DNA of 64,000 bases from Flavobacterium hydatis (GCF_000737695.1 NZ_JPRM01000017.1:1-64000); one strand, 5' to 3'. Positions 9,579 through 20,068 are shown, numbered from the stretch's first letter. The notes: generated by a model from the sequence alone, not told the origin. Numbers and translations are program-made.

Positions 9579-11843
9579 ATGGCTTTTGATATTGAAATGA
9601 TTAAAAAAGTGTATGAGAACATGCCAGGTCGTGTTGATAAAGCACGCGAGATTGTTGGTCGTCCACTTACTTTAACGGAGAAAATTTTGTACAATCACCT
9701 TTGGGATGGAAATCCAACTAAGGCGTTTGGTAGAGGAGTCGATTATGTTGATTTTGCTCCAGATCGAGTAGCATGTCAGGATGCAACAGCACAAATGGCA
9801 TTATTGCAATTTATGCATGCTGGTAAGGCTAAAGTAGCAGTGCCTACAACTGTTCATTGTGATCACTTAATTCAAGCTAAAGTAGATGCTGTAACCGATT
9901 TGGCTAGAGCAAAAACTCAAAGTAATGAAGTTTTCGACTTCTTGTCGTCAGTTTCTAATAAATACGGAATTGGTTTCTGGAAGCCAGGAGCAGGTATTAT
10001 TCACCAAGTAGTGCTTGAGAATTATGCTTTTCCTGGAGGAATGATGATTGGTACCGATTCACATACTGTAAATGCAGGAGGTTTAGGGATGGTAGCTATT
10101 GGTGTTGGTGGAGCCGATGCAGTAGATGTTATGTCAGGAATGGCATGGGAATTAAAATTTCCTAAATTAATTGGAGTAAAATTAACTGGTAAATTATCAG
10201 GATGGACAGCTCCAAAAGATGTTATCCTTAAAGTTGCTGGTATTCTTACTGTAAAAGGTGGTACAGGAGCAATCGTTGAATATTTTGGCGAAGGAGCAAC
10301 TTCTATGTCATGTACAGGAAAAGGTACTATTTGTAATATGGGTGCAGAGATTGGAGCTACAACTTCAACTTTTGGTTATGATGATTCAATGAGTCGTTAC
10401 CTGCGTTCTACAAATAGAGCCGATGTTGCAGATGCTGCAGATAAAGTAGCTTCTTACTTAACAGGAGATCCAGAAGTTTACGCTAATCCAGAAAAATATT
10501 TTGATCAAGTTATCGAAATTAACTTAACGGAATTAGAGCCACACTTAAACGGTCCTTTTACGCCAGATTTAGCTACGCCAATTTCTAAAATGAAAGAAGC
10601 AGCAATCAAAAATAACTGGCCATTACAAATTCAGGTTGGTTTAATAGGTTCATGTACAAACTCATCTTACGAAGATATTTCGCGTGCGGCATCTTTGGCA
10701 AGACAAGTTTCGGCTAAAAAATTAAAAACAAAATCACAGTTTACTATTACTCCAGGTTCGGAGGTAGTTCGCTATACAATCGAGCGTGATGGTTTTATCG
10801 ATACATTCCATAAAATTGGAGCGACAGTATTTGCTAACGCTTGCGGACCGTGTATTGGTATGTGGGATAGAGAAGGAGCAGAGAAAGAAGAAAGAAATAC
10901 AATCGTTCACTCTTTTAATCGTAACTTCTCAAAACGTGCCGATGGTAATCCAAATACGCTAGCTTTTGTAGGTTCGCCAGAATTGGTAACCGCTATGGCT
11001 ATCGCAGGAGATTTAAGTTTTAATCCATTAACAGATACTTTAATCAATGAAGATGGAGAAGAAGTAATGTTAGATGAGCCTACAGGAGACGAATTGCCTC
11101 CAAAAGGATTTGATGTTAAAGATCCAGGATTCCAGGTTCCGGCAGCAGATGGTTCAGGAGTTCAGGTAGTTGTAAGCCCAACATCAGAGCGTTTACAATT
11201 ATTAGCTCCGTTTGATGCTTGGGATGGTAAAAACATTACAGGTGCTAAATTGTTAATCAAAGCATTCGGAAAATGTACTACAGACCACATTTCTATGGCA
11301 GGACCATGGTTACGTTTCCGCGGACATTTAGATAATATTTCTAACAATATGTTGATTGGTGCAGTAAATGCATACAACCAAAAAACAAATTCAGTTAAAA
11401 ATCAATTAACAGGAACATACGATGCAGTTCCTGCAGTTGCACGTGCATACAAAGCGGCTGGAGTTCCATCTATCGTTGTGGGAGACCATAACTATGGCGA
11501 AGGATCTTCTCGTGAGCACGCAGCAATGGAGCCACGTTTCTTAGGAGTTAAAGCGGTATTAGTAAAATCGTTTGCTCGTATCCACGAAACAAACCTTAAA
11601 AAACAAGGACTTTTGGGATTAACATTTGCTAATGAAACAGATTATGACAAAATCCAAGAAGATGATACAATCAATTTTGTTGATTTAGTAGATTTTGCTC
11701 CAGGAAAACCATTAACGTTAGAATTCGTTCACGCAGATGGAACTAAAGATATAATCTTAGCAAATCATACATATAATGCAGGACAAATTGGCTGGTTTGT
11801 AGCTGGTTCAGCATTAAACTTAATTGCAGCCGGAAAAGCGTAA
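9579..11843 (+). CDS. Aconitate hydratase, mitochondrial type
   Basis: A 754-residue aconitase of the mitochondrial type found in Bacteroidetes. It catalyses the same citrate-isocitrate step but has the classical domain order 1-2-3-linker-4. The iron-sulfur ligands are Cys359 (GSCTNSS) and Cys422/Cys425 ([11 protein letters not shown]), and the 63-residue spacing is that of mitochondrial aconitase. Substrate-binding signatures such as GTDSHT and the C-terminal swivel [13 protein letters not shown] are intact. It is preceded by the acnB terminator, so it probably has its own promoter, and a strong terminator follows. Leucine is mostly TTA, unlike acnB. Confidence 0.95.
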   Translation: MAFDIEMIKKVYENMPGRVDKAREIVGRPLTLTEKILYNHLWDGNPTKAFGRGVDYVDFAPDRVACQDATAQMALLQFMHAGKAKVAVPTTVHCDHLIQAKVDAVTDLARAKTQSNEVFDFLSSVSNKYGIGFWKPGAGIIHQVVLENYAFPGGMMIGTDSHTVNAGGLGMVAIGVGGADAVDVMSGMAWELKFPKLIGVKLTGKLSGWTAPKDVILKVAGILTVKGGTGAIVEYFGEGATSMSCTGKGTICNMGAEIGATTSTFGYDDSMSRYLRSTNRADVADAADKVASYLTGDPEVYANPEKYFDQVIEINLTELEPHLNGPFTPDLATPISKMKEAAIKNNWPLQIQVGLIGSCTNSSYEDISRAASLARQVSAKKLKTKSQFTITPGSEVVRYTIERDGFIDTFHKIGATVFANACGPCIGMWDREGAEKEERNTIVHSFNRNFSKRADGNPNTLAFVGSPELVTAMAIAGDLSFNPLTDTLINEDGEEVMLDEPTGDELPPKGFDVKDPGFQVPAADGSGVQVVVSPTSERLQLLAPFDAWDGKNITGAKLLIKAFGKCTTDHISMAGPWLRFRGHLDNISNNMLIGAVNAYNQKTNSVKNQLTGTYDAVPAVARAYKAAGVPSIVVGDHNYGEGSSREHAAMEPRFLGVKAVLVKSFARIHETNLKKQGLLGLTFANETDYDKIQEDDTINFVDLVDFAPGKPLTLEFVHADGTKDIILANHTYNAGQIGWFVAGSALNLIAAGKA

Positions 11844-11864
11844 TTAAAGATTTAAACTATACTA

Positions 11865-11892
11865 AAAACTCTCAAGGCAACTTGGGAGTTTT
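11865..11892 (+). terminator. Terminator after the second aconitase
   Basis: Stem AAAACTCTCAAG / CTTGGGAGTTTT (12 bp with one G-U pair), a 4-base loop and a T run. Confidence 0.8.
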
Positions 11893-11899
11893 TTTATTT

Positions 11900-11977
11900 G
11901 GAGCTATTTCCAGCTATCCGCTATATCTTTTCTTTTTTAAAGAAAAAAAGAAAAGGATGCCGCTCCTATCTGGGCTA
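11900..11977 (-). repeat. Dispersed repeat family 2, copy 1
   Basis: A 78 bp imperfect palindrome. Read on the minus strand it begins with the AGCCCAGAT end, then GCATCCTTTTC, an A/T hairpin, AAAAGATATAGCGGATAGC, and ends at AGCTCC. The same order occurs at 33357, 45473 and, more divergently, 18372. It sits between the aconitase terminator and the convergent Kelch gene. Confidence 0.65.
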
Positions 11978-12011
11978 GAAAACTCGTTTACAGGATTAAC
12001 TTTTTTATAAA

Positions 12012-13355
12012 TTATAAAAATTTACTTCTATTAGTTTTTGTGTTTTCAAATTCCGTTATATCAATACTATAATTGTTTGATGATGGGGATCTGGAATAAT
12101 CATTCTCCGTATAACCTCCAAGTAAATACAATTTGTTATCACTGTAAAACATTTCAGCGGCTTTTAGTGGTAATGAAATTAAGTATTCTTTTAGTTGTTT
12201 GGTTAAGATATTGTAGGTGAAAATTTTTTCATTTTCAAGAATATAAATTATACTGTCATTATAAGTAACGGCAGGTTTGCTTAAACCATAAAATAGTTCG
12301 CCTTCAGTTTGCCATTTCTCAGTAGTTAAATCAAAAGATTCCATTTCAGATATAGGCTTTCCATTAAAACCACCAATTAGATAAATTTTATTTCCAATCA
12401 AAACTCCTTCCGTTTCTTTAGCAGTAAGCATATCTGGTAGTTCATACCAATATCCTGAAGATATATTATAAGAATGTGCTTTTTTAGAGTATTCCTTTAT
12501 TCCATTTTCGGTCATTTTTACAGAACCGCCCATAACTATTATGTTGTCATTATATGTAAAAGAAGCAAAATCGGCTGCTTGATGTGGGTTTGTGTCATCT
12601 ATAGTAATTGATCCTTTGTTTATGTCAAAAACTTCAATCTTATTATCCAGATATTCAAATTTTCCATTTGCCGAAGAACTTTTACCGCCCAAAACATAAA
12701 TTGTATTATTGTAGAAATTGAGATTATGATAGGCTCTTTTTCTAAATTTTATTTTTGATGTTTCCCAGCTATCTGTTTTTATATCATAAATTAATAACTT
12801 GTTGCTGTATAATTTTAAGGTCATTTGCTTTCTAAGTTCTTCAATGTAGTCATTCAAGGTGAAATCTGCTTTAGTATATTTTGCTTTTTTAAAAGCATCA
12901 GATTCAAAAGAGGCATCACCACCAATAACATAGATTTTATTGTCTTTTAGTACAGAGCCAAAAGAAGAGATAGCATATTTTAAAGGAGCTAACTTGGTAT
13001 AGGCAATTTTCGATTTTAGAGATCTATTCTTAGTAACAGTTACTCCATTTAAAATTTCTACTTCGGGGTCAAGAGAAATAATAGAATTATTTAGCTTTAA
13101 TTCCGTAAAAGGAACTTTTTTGGCAATGTATCCAATATGCGATATATATAAAGTATCAGTCTCTTGAATTTTGCCAGAAACGACTAGTTTAAATTCTCCT
13201 TTTTCATTCGTTAAACTTCTTGTATTTAATTGTTTTACAAAAACATTAGCGTCTTCAATCGGAGTGTTATTTGTTTTGTCGATTACGATTCCTTTTATGT
13301 TTTGAGCAATTAATACCGCTGGAAAGAATATGGAAATTAAAATTAGCTTTTTCAA
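12012..13355 (-). CDS. Secreted Kelch-repeat protein with carboxypeptidase-regulatory-like domain
   Basis: A 447-residue exported protein with a cleavable signal peptide (residues 1-18, ending LIAQ). Residues about 20-100 form a CarboxypepD_reg-like beta-sandwich (KGIVIDKTNNTPIEDANVFV, then NEKGEFKLVV), common at the N-terminus of Bacteroidetes surface proteins. The rest is a run of Kelch motifs with repeated IYVIGG, IYVLGG, IIVMGG, IYLIGG and LYLLGG strands, predicting a beta-propeller. No catalytic residues are recognised. A role in binding a ligand at the cell surface is inference only. It is monocistronic and convergent with the aconitase gene. Confidence 0.85.
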   Translation of the reverse strand: MKKLILISIFFPAVLIAQNIKGIVIDKTNNTPIEDANVFVKQLNTRSLTNEKGEFKLVVSGKIQETDTLYISHIGYIAKKVPFTELKLNNSIISLDPEVEILNGVTVTKNRSLKSKIAYTKLAPLKYAISSFGSVLKDNKIYVIGGDASFESDAFKKAKYTKADFTLNDYIEELRKQMTLKLYSNKLLIYDIKTDSWETSKIKFRKRAYHNLNFYNNTIYVLGGKSSSANGKFEYLDNKIEVFDINKGSITIDDTNPHQAADFASFTYNDNIIVMGGSVKMTENGIKEYSKKAHSYNISSGYWYELPDMLTAKETEGVLIGNKIYLIGGFNGKPISEMESFDLTTEKWQTEGELFYGLSKPAVTYNDSIIYILENEKIFTYNILTKQLKEYLISLPLKAAEMFYSDNKLYLLGGYTENDYSRSPSSNNYSIDITEFENTKTNRSKFL

Positions 13356-13600
13356 GAATGTTATTTTTTAGTCGGTTATTCCTTGTTTAAAAGTAGGATT
13401 ATTTTTTCAGGTAAAATAATTGAATTAATATAGAATGATTCTTTTTTATGCGGAATTTGTTAATTTGAATATAAAGAGTTGTTAAAAAATAGCAATTTTT
13501 AGTTTAAAAAGTTAAATTAGCTTTTTAAGTAATTGGATTGTTGTTTTTTGATTTTTTTTAAATGAATTAAATGTAATCTGCGAATGTAATTTGAATAAGA

Positions 13601-14827
13601 ATGAAAAGTTTTGGACTGATATTAGCGTTGTTTTTTTTTAGTTTTAGTGTTTTTTCACAAGAAAAATATATTAAGCATAAAATTTCTGAAGGAGAGAACG
13701 TTAGCGTTATAGCCAAAAAATACCATGTAAAAGTAAAGGATATTCTAGATTTAAATCCGAAAGCTAGTAAATTGTTAAAACTAAATTCAATTTTACTAAT
13801 TCCAAGTTCAGAGAAAAATGTTGCTAATAAAGATAAAGCAACAAAAACAAAAACTAAGACCAAAGAAAAAGAGGTAATTGCAAGTAATAAAAGCAATTCA
13901 GACAATTCGAATACTGCAACAAGTAATCAAGAAACAACTACACATGAAATCCTACCAAAAGAAACATTGTACGGAATTTCAAAACAATATCAGCTTACAG
14001 TTGAAGAATTAAAAAAAGCCAATCCAAAATTAGAAAGTGAAGGATTAAGAATTGGACAGCAAATTATAATTCCAGGTAATGCTAAGCCAATTATAAAAGA
14101 AACTGCAATAGTTGCTACTACAATTGTCGCAACTCCTGAGCCAGAGATAATCGAAAAACCAGTAGAAGCCGAAATTGTTCGTGAAGTTTTACCTAAAGAA
14201 ACTAAATATGCAATTGCCAAAGAATACGGACTTACGGTTAAAGAATTAGAAAGACAAAACCCATTTATAAAAGGAAAATTACCAGTAGGTTACGTTCTTA
14301 AAATAAATCCTTCAAAAACATATGTGAAGAAAGAAGGAGTACAAGAAGCTAAAACTTTAATTGATAATACAGCTACAGCAGTAGCAACAACAACGATTAA
14401 AGATACTGCAACAACCAACAATATAAAGTTTGTTCATAACTCAGATTTATTAAATCAATTGGTATTAAACGCTACTGAAAACGTAGGAGTCCGGTACCGT
14501 TCGGGAGGGACTTCGAGAGCAGGTTTTGATTGTTCAGGTTTAATGGTAACTACATTTGGAAGTTTTGATATTAAGTTACCTAGAAGTTCAATCGAGCAAT
14601 CACGTATTGGAGTTAAAATAGCATCGGAAGATGCACAAAAAGGAGATTTAATCTTCTTTAAAACCAACGGAAGACGCCAGATAAACCATGTTGGGATGGT
14701 AGTTGAAGTATTAGATGGCGAAATTAAATTTGTTCACTCATCTGTACATGGTGGTGTAATTGTATCTTCTACAAAAGAAGCGTACTACGAAAGAAATTTC
14801 ACCCAAGTCAATCGTATTTTACAATAA
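13601..14827 (+). CDS. LysM-domain NlpC/P60 peptidoglycan hydrolase
   Basis: A 408-residue secreted cell-wall hydrolase. A signal peptide (1-19, ending VFSQ) is followed by three LysM peptidoglycan-binding modules at about 22-68, 115-160 and 190-232, separated by low-complexity Thr/Ala/Lys linkers. A C-terminal NlpC/P60 cysteine peptidase domain has Cys311 (FDCSGL), His363 (INHVGM) and His379 (FVHSS) as the likely catalytic set. It should cleave stem peptides during growth or division. The gene is monocistronic, and the 245 bp upstream is AT-rich with no distinct motif. Confidence 0.93.
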   Translation: MKSFGLILALFFFSFSVFSQEKYIKHKISEGENVSVIAKKYHVKVKDILDLNPKASKLLKLNSILLIPSSEKNVANKDKATKTKTKTKEKEVIASNKSNSDNSNTATSNQETTTHEILPKETLYGISKQYQLTVEELKKANPKLESEGLRIGQQIIIPGNAKPIIKETAIVATTIVATPEPEIIEKPVEAEIVREVLPKETKYAIAKEYGLTVKELERQNPFIKGKLPVGYVLKINPSKTYVKKEGVQEAKTLIDNTATAVATTTIKDTATTNNIKFVHNSDLLNQLVLNATENVGVRYRSGGTSRAGFDCSGLMVTTFGSFDIKLPRSSIEQSRIGVKIASEDAQKGDLIFFKTNGRRQINHVGMVVEVLDGEIKFVHSSVHGGVIVSSTKEAYYERNFTQVNRILQ

Positions 14828-14875
14828 AACATAATATAAGTTTTAAGCTTTTAGGCTTACTTAGGTAAAGAATTT

Positions 14876-15265
14876 TCATTTCTTTATTTTTTCTAGATTT
14901 TCTTTCACCCGAAATTTTACAATCTTCGTTATTAAATCCAAAGGCATAGGTTTATTTAATGGAAACTGAATAGAACCTTTTCCTGATTTGTAGATGGAAA
15001 GTTGTTCTTGAAAAGCTTCGTTCCCTGAAGGCAACGCATAAAATCCAATATGATTTTTGAAAGCCGCAAAATGCACTAAGTTACCATTGAGCGTAAAAGT
15101 AGGAATGGCGTAACTTATTTTCTCTTCAGCATTTGGAGCTGCCTGTTTAATTGTCTGTCTAACTTGTTCTAATATTTCCTGAATTTCTACAGGAAAACCA
15201 GCAATATATTCATCAATAGTTTTAGGTTTTGAGCTTATCATAACTTTGAGTTTTATAAAAACCAA
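14876..15265 (-). CDS. DUF1801 (YdhG-like) domain protein
   Basis: A 129-residue small cytosolic protein. The body (PKTIDEYIAGFPVEIQEILEQ to the C-terminus) matches the DUF1801/YdhG family, including EEKISYAIPTF and the NHIGFYALP strand. The fold resembles that of frataxin-like proteins; the function is not established. The annotated start puts nine residues before MISSKPKTIDEY; the second Met (15238) would give the more typical family length. It follows the serine hydrolase gene but a terminator separates them. Confidence 0.8.
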   Translation of the reverse strand: MVFIKLKVMISSKPKTIDEYIAGFPVEIQEILEQVRQTIKQAAPNAEEKISYAIPTFTLNGNLVHFAAFKNHIGFYALPSGNEAFQEQLSIYKSGKGSIQFPLNKPMPLDLITKIVKFRVKENLEKIKK

Positions 15266-15267
15266 AA

Positions 15268-15289
15268 CCGCAATTTTCTTAAATTGCGG
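15268..15289 (-). terminator. Terminator of the serine hydrolase gene
   Basis: A 9 bp stem CCGCAATTT / AAATTGCGG with a 4-base loop, followed on the minus strand by T-rich sequence. It sits between the hydrolase stop and the DUF1801 start. Confidence 0.7.
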
Positions 15290-15314
15290 CAGTTTAGGTA
15301 AATTTTTAAATGTA

Positions 15315-16802
15315 TTATTTAGATATTTCTTCTAATGTTTTCTTTCCGCTTTCATTTTTTGGATCAAGTTGTATTGATTTTTTATAGTTTAAGATAGCGA
15401 GTTTTTTATCTCCATCTTTTAAATAAGCCTCGCCTAAACTATCATATACATTTCCTGATTTAGGAAAAGCATCTACATTTGCTTTAAAAACAGCTATTGC
15501 TTCTTTAGTTTTTCCTGATTGTAGTAATTCATATCCTGCATAATTCATCTCGTTTTCCTTAACAGCGTATTCATTAGATTTATTTAATTCTGCAAAGTTT
15601 TTCAATCCAGTTTCTAATCCTTGAGATTTAATAGTGTTTAATAAAGCATAAGCAGCAGACTTTTTTGGGGCATCATACGGCATATCGTATAAAATTGCTC
15701 GTATTGCTATAGACATTTCATTAAGACCAGTTCCTCCGGTATTGTTTAATAAAAGTATCAAATCTTTAGATGATGGAATGCGTGAGATTAATGTATTGAA
15801 TCCATTTATTCCACCGCCATGTTCAATAATCTGGACTTTTTTATCAGTTTTATCAATGCTAGCTTCCTCAATAAACCAACCGTATCCATAATATGATGTA
15901 TCAGAGAATCTTGTGTTTATGTATTTGTCAAATAGTAATTTTTTAGAATTAGCAGATAATAATTTTTCTGTATAAAGTGCCTGATCCCATAAGTATAAGT
16001 CTTCTACAGTCGAATACAAAGATCCTGCAGCATAAGGAAGAGACATATCGATGTAACTAGAATTTACATAGTTGTTTGTGCTTCTTTCTTTTCTTTCATA
16101 TCCTGTGGCTCTATTGGCTAAAATAATGTCATGATGGTCGAAACCAGAATTATTCATCTTAAGAGGTGTGAAAATATTATCTTGTAAATATTGCTCATAC
16201 GTTTTTCCGGTAACTTTCTCTATAATATAACCCAATACAAAATAACCAGAATTGCTATAAGCAAATTTTTCTCCTGGTTTAAACTCAAGAGGTAAGTCGG
16301 AAAATATTTTTACAAAAGCTTCGGGAGTGTAAGGATTACGACTAATATCTGAGAAAAAATTAGGAAAAGAAGTGTAATTGGGTATTCCTGCAGTATGTGT
16401 AAGTAATTGGTGAATAGTTATTTTATCTCCATTAGTTTTAGAGTAGTCAGGAAGATAAGTAGAAATTGGAACATCTAATTTAAGCTTTCCTTGTTCAACC
16501 AATTGGAGGATTGCTAATGCGGTAAATTGTTTGGTAATAGAACCTAACCTAAACTTTGTATTAGGTTCATTTGGGATTTTCCATTCCATGTTGGCCAATC
16601 CAAAGCCTTTTTCATAGATTATCTTTCCGTTTTCAGCTACGAGCACAGTTCCATTAAACTGATCATATTTTGAGTATACACTTAGTAATTCGTTAATTTT
16701 ATCGGCCTTGCTAGTCTGACCAATACATACATTAACGAATAATTGGAAAGCGATACTGAAAATTAGTGCTTTAAATAAAGAGCGATTTGATTTTGTTTCC
16801 AT
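15315..16802 (-). CDS. Beta-lactamase-family serine hydrolase with C-terminal TPR
   Basis: A 495-residue exported serine hydrolase of the class C beta-lactamase/PBP4* fold, which includes D-aminopeptidases and esterases. A signal peptide covers about residues 8-29. The catalytic motifs are Ser88-x-x-Lys91 (GSITKQ), Tyr182-Ser-Asn184 and a C-terminal HGGGINGF triad equivalent. After about residue 400 there are TPR-like repeats (GYELLQSGKTKEAIAVFKAN, then YDSLGEAYLKDGDKKLAILN), a fusion common in Bacteroidetes. The substrate cannot be inferred. It should not be assumed to give antibiotic resistance. Confidence 0.9.
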   Translation of the reverse strand: METKSNRSLFKALIFSIAFQLFVNVCIGQTSKADKINELLSVYSKYDQFNGTVLVAENGKIIYEKGFGLANMEWKIPNEPNTKFRLGSITKQFTALAILQLVEQGKLKLDVPISTYLPDYSKTNGDKITIHQLLTHTAGIPNYTSFPNFFSDISRNPYTPEAFVKIFSDLPLEFKPGEKFAYSNSGYFVLGYIIEKVTGKTYEQYLQDNIFTPLKMNNSGFDHHDIILANRATGYERKERSTNNYVNSSYIDMSLPYAAGSLYSTVEDLYLWDQALYTEKLLSANSKKLLFDKYINTRFSDTSYYGYGWFIEEASIDKTDKKVQIIEHGGGINGFNTLISRIPSSKDLILLLNNTGGTGLNEMSIAIRAILYDMPYDAPKKSAAYALLNTIKSQGLETGLKNFAELNKSNEYAVKENEMNYAGYELLQSGKTKEAIAVFKANVDAFPKSGNVYDSLGEAYLKDGDKKLAILNYKKSIQLDPKNESGKKTLEEISK

Positions 16803-16904
16803 GATGATTGATTTGATTGATGATTTTTTCAGTTACTCTACTTTAAATATATGTTAGAATAGACGGTAAATATTTAATAAAGTTACTAAAAAGAAAAACT
16901 ATCT

Positions 16905-18008
16905 TCAATAAAGTGCTATAATTGTCGATGTTGTCGTCGTAACCCTCAGCGATAAGTTATGGCTAATCATGTATGCTATAATTTTTGTAGATTTTAGAAT
17001 AGATGTTTGGTTAGTGTTTATGGCAATACTATGATTATAATAAGGTTCATATTTTTTTTGCTCACTAATTGAGAATAAACCTACAGTTGGTGTTTGTACT
17101 GAACTTGCTAAGTGCATGATTCCAGAGTCAGCCCCAATAAAAGCTTCGGTGTTTGCGATTAGCGCACCAATTTCTCGAATATTTTTACTGTAAAAATGAG
17201 TGGCTTTAAAGCCAATTTGAGAGACATTTTCGATAGGTAAAATTTCAATAATATTATGGTCAGGATATTGCGTTTTTAGTTTTTTATAAAACTTGCCCCA
17301 CCATGATTCAGAGTAACATTTGTCACCAGTTGCATAAGTATAAATGCAAAGCGTTTTTCTATCGTTATTGACTAATTTGTCTAGAAGTTTTTTCCCTTCG
17401 GCAATTTCAGATTCACTTAATTTCAGATCTAATGGAGCGATAGGTTTGTTATTTGGAATAAAGCCTAATTCGCTTAAATAACTTCTGAAGTTGTATACAG
17501 GATATTTTGCGATATGTGCGTAATCAGAATATTTTGATTGGATGTCTTCGACTGTAGAATCTCCAAAGAATTTAAATTTGGAATTTGAAAACTTAACAGA
17601 AAGCCTCCCTGATGAAGAATTTTTGTCAACATTAATGGCAATGTCATACGGTTGTTTTCGGAGAGATATCCATGTTGCGATATATTGCAGCAAGCTCTTA
17701 AAAGGTTTTTTGGGTAGCTTAATAATTTTATCAACGTTGTCGTAGTTTTCAAACAATATAGGGGCGAGGTTACCTTTTACAAATAAATCTATTTTGCATC
17801 CAGGAAATGTAGTTATGACTTCTTCTATGAGTGGGGTGATTAACAGCAGATTTCCTAATCTGGCATTTGGGCGAGAGATTAAAACTCTTTTAATCTCGGG
17901 TTTAATGGTTAAGTGTTTTTTATTAGTATTTGTAGAGTGGCCAATATTTTTAGTTAAATTATACATTAACTTTCGTCTAATTATGTTTACGCTTTTTAAG
18001 ATTTTCAT
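16905..18008 (-). CDS. Glycosyltransferase family 9 (heptosyltransferase-like)
   Basis: A 367-residue GT9 enzyme of the LPS heptosyltransferase class. The signatures are the N-terminal ISRPNARLGNLLLITPLIEE segment (about 49-68), equivalent to RxxxLGDxxxxxP, and the C-terminal GADSGIMHLASSVQTPTVGLF acceptor/donor loop. It has a GT-B fold and probably acts at the inner face of the cytoplasmic membrane in LPS core assembly. The first 40 residues are basic and poorly conserved in type; an internal Met at residue 15 is an alternative start. No other LPS genes adjoin it, so the sugar is unknown. Confidence 0.87.
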   Translation of the reverse strand: MKILKSVNIIRRKLMYNLTKNIGHSTNTNKKHLTIKPEIKRVLISRPNARLGNLLLITPLIEEVITTFPGCKIDLFVKGNLAPILFENYDNVDKIIKLPKKPFKSLLQYIATWISLRKQPYDIAINVDKNSSSGRLSVKFSNSKFKFFGDSTVEDIQSKYSDYAHIAKYPVYNFRSYLSELGFIPNNKPIAPLDLKLSESEIAEGKKLLDKLVNNDRKTLCIYTYATGDKCYSESWWGKFYKKLKTQYPDHNIIEILPIENVSQIGFKATHFYSKNIREIGALIANTEAFIGADSGIMHLASSVQTPTVGLFSISEQKKYEPYYNHSIAINTNQTSILKSTKIIAYMISHNLSLRVTTTTSTIIALY

Positions 18009-18658
18009 AATGTAAATAATTATTTATTAAACTTATTTTGGTTAAAAAGAAATAAATGGCAACCCGAAGAACAGAAAGAATTAAAAGCAAATTGTAAAAA
18101 CTTATTTTAGACTCATTGTAATGATAACTAAATGAGGTTGTTATCTGACTTGCTTAAAGTAAAGTTAACTAATTCATTTATAAGGCCATTACATAATTTC
18201 CTGTTTTTTTTATACGATCAATCTAAATTGAGTTTTTTTAGCTAATTAACGGTTAATCCTTAGTTAGCTTATAATTAAGTTTTTAGCAGTTGCATGGTGT
18301 TTTTAATAAATAGCTTTGTGAATGATTCTAAATGCAATTATTATTTAAAAAACTTCTAATGAAAATGGGATTTGCGTGAGGGGTAGAGGTGATATCCTTT
18401 TGCGAGCGAAGCAGAGTAAAAGATAAAGCCGAAAGCCCGACCCGCTTTTTCTGCGGGACACGCCCAAAACGGCATTGTTGTATAAAAGAGAATAATTTAT
18501 TGGTTTTATCTGATAATGAAAAAGAACTTTGTCTATGCTTTATTTGTTAGTACGACTGAAACTAAAAACAGTGATTGGGGCATGATCTAAAATCGAGTGT
18601 GTAAATTCTAAAACTTCTTACAAATTGTATATCTTTAACCAACCAAAAACCAAAAAAC
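18009..18658. other. Intergenic gap before the APC permease
   Basis: A 650 bp spacer between the divergent GT9 and permease genes. It is AT-rich except for the GC-richer block at 18372-18475, a divergent member of repeat family 2. A TATCTTTA sequence about 30 bp before the permease start is a 7-of-8 match to the -7 box. No ORF is credible. Confidence 0.55.
18372..18475 (+). repeat. Dispersed repeat family 2, divergent copy
   Basis: About 100 bp, noticeably more GC-rich than its surroundings. It carries the family core GATATCCTTTTG, then AAAAGATAAAGCCGAAAGC. The flanks differ from the other copies, and a separate hairpin CCCGC / GCGGG lies near 18440-18457. It is the least certain of the four copies. 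Confidence 0.5.
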
Positions 18659-20068
18659 ATGCAAGAAAACAAACCAGAAGATTTTAAAAGAGAACTCGGA
18701 TTACTAGACGGAACCATGCTTGTGGTAGGGTCTATGATTGGTTCGGGAATATTTATTGTAAGTGCCGACATAGCTCGACAGGTAGGTTCTGCAGGTTGGC
18801 TAACTTTGATTTGGCTAATTTCAGGATTAATAACAGTTATTGCTGCTGTAAGTTATGGAGAGCTCAGTGCGATGTTTCCAAAAGCAGGAGGGCAGTATGT
18901 GTACTTAAAAGAAGCTTATAATAAATTGATAGCATTCTTGTACGGATGGAGCTTTTTTGCCGTAATACAAACAGGTACAATTGCTGCAGTAGGAGTTGCA
19001 TTTGCTAAATTTGCGGCTTATCTCTATGAACCTTTAAGTGATGAAAATATCCTTTTAGAGTTAGGTTCTTTTGATTTAAATGCTGCTCAATTAGTTTCTA
19101 TTGTAACGATTATTCTATTAACATATATAAATAGTCGTGGAGTTAAAAATAGTAAGATTCTACAAACGGTTTTAACGATTATCAAGATCTTATCACTTTT
19201 AGGATTAATTGTTTTCGGGTTAACCCTTGGAGCAAAAGCTTCTGTTTGGGATGCAAATTGGGTAGATGGTTGGTCTACTCGTGCTTTTGATGCAGATACT
19301 AAATCTTGGTTTCCGATAGGTGGTACGGCTTTGCTTACAGGTATTTCGGCAGCGATGGTGGGATCTTTGTTCTCTAGTGATGCTTGGAATGGAGTAACCT
19401 TTATTGCGGGAGAAATTAAAAATCCAAAACGTAATGTAGGTTTGAGTTTGTTCTTGGGAACTTTTACTGTTGCAAGTATTTATGTTTTAACAAATTTAAT
19501 GTATCTGGCTGTGGTTCCTTTTGATGAAATTGCAACGGCAAAATCGGATAGAGTAGCAGTTGTAGCATCACAATATATTTTTGGTAATATAGGAACGCTA
19601 ATTATTGCAATTATGATTATGATTTCGACTTTTGCTTGTAACAATGGTCTAATAATGGCTGGAGCAAGAGTGTATTATACAATGGCAAAAGATGGCTTGT
19701 TTTTTAAGAAAGCGGCTGTATTAAATGAATCTAGCGTTCCGGCTTGGGCATTATGGGCGCAATGTGTTTGGGCTTCGGCTTTATGCCTGACAGGAAAATA
19801 TGGTGACTTGTTAGACTTTGTTATTATCATTGTTCTGATTTTTTACATTCTGACTATTTACGGAATTTTTATTCTACGCAAGAAAATGCCAGATGCCGAG
19901 AGACCTTATAAGGCTTTTGGATATCCGTTCTTATCATTTTTATATATTGTAGTAGCATCGGCAATTTGTATTTGCTTATTGCTTACTAAATTTTCTACTT
20001 GTGGATGGGGAGTTTTAATTATGTTAACCGGAATTCCAGTTTACTATTTAACAAAGCCAAAAGAATAA
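18659..20068 (+). CDS. APC-family amino acid permease
   Basis: A 469-residue inner-membrane transporter of the amino acid-polyamine-organocation superfamily. It opens with LGLLDGTMLVVGSMIGSGIF (about 13-32), the APC helix-1 substrate-binding break GSGIF. About 12 hydrophobic segments follow, with the family motif AVSYGELSAMFPKAGGQYVYL at about 63-83. The closest general type is the LAT/YfnA-like group, but the substrate cannot be named. It converges on alanine dehydrogenase across a shared bidirectional terminator; whether it carries alanine is speculation. Confidence 0.9.
   Translation: MQENKPEDFKRELGLLDGTMLVVGSMIGSGIFIVSADIARQVGSAGWLTLIWLISGLITVIAAVSYGELSAMFPKAGGQYVYLKEAYNKLIAFLYGWSFFAVIQTGTIAAVGVAFAKFAAYLYEPLSDENILLELGSFDLNAAQLVSIVTIILLTYINSRGVKNSKILQTVLTIIKILSLLGLIVFGLTLGAKASVWDANWVDGWSTRAFDADTKSWFPIGGTALLTGISAAMVGSLFSSDAWNGVTFIAGEIKNPKRNVGLSLFLGTFTVASIYVLTNLMYLAVVPFDEIATAKSDRVAVVASQYIFGNIGTLIIAIMIMISTFACNNGLIMAGARVYYTMAKDGLFFKKAAVLNESSVPAWALWAQCVWASALCLTGKYGDLLDFVIIIVLIFYILTIYGIFILRKKMPDAERPYKAFGYPFLSFLYIVVASAICICLLLTKFSTCGWGVLIMLTGIPVYYLTKPKE

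Noticed and set aside
11162..11377. Antisense reading frames within acnA, acnB, dnaA, mutB and other genes
   Set aside because: They are frames opposite well-conserved genes, with no family resemblance and no promoter of their own.
15315..16802. Antibiotic-resistance beta-lactamase
   Set aside because: The motifs fit the broad class C serine hydrolase family with a TPR tail; members of this type are usually esterases or peptidases.
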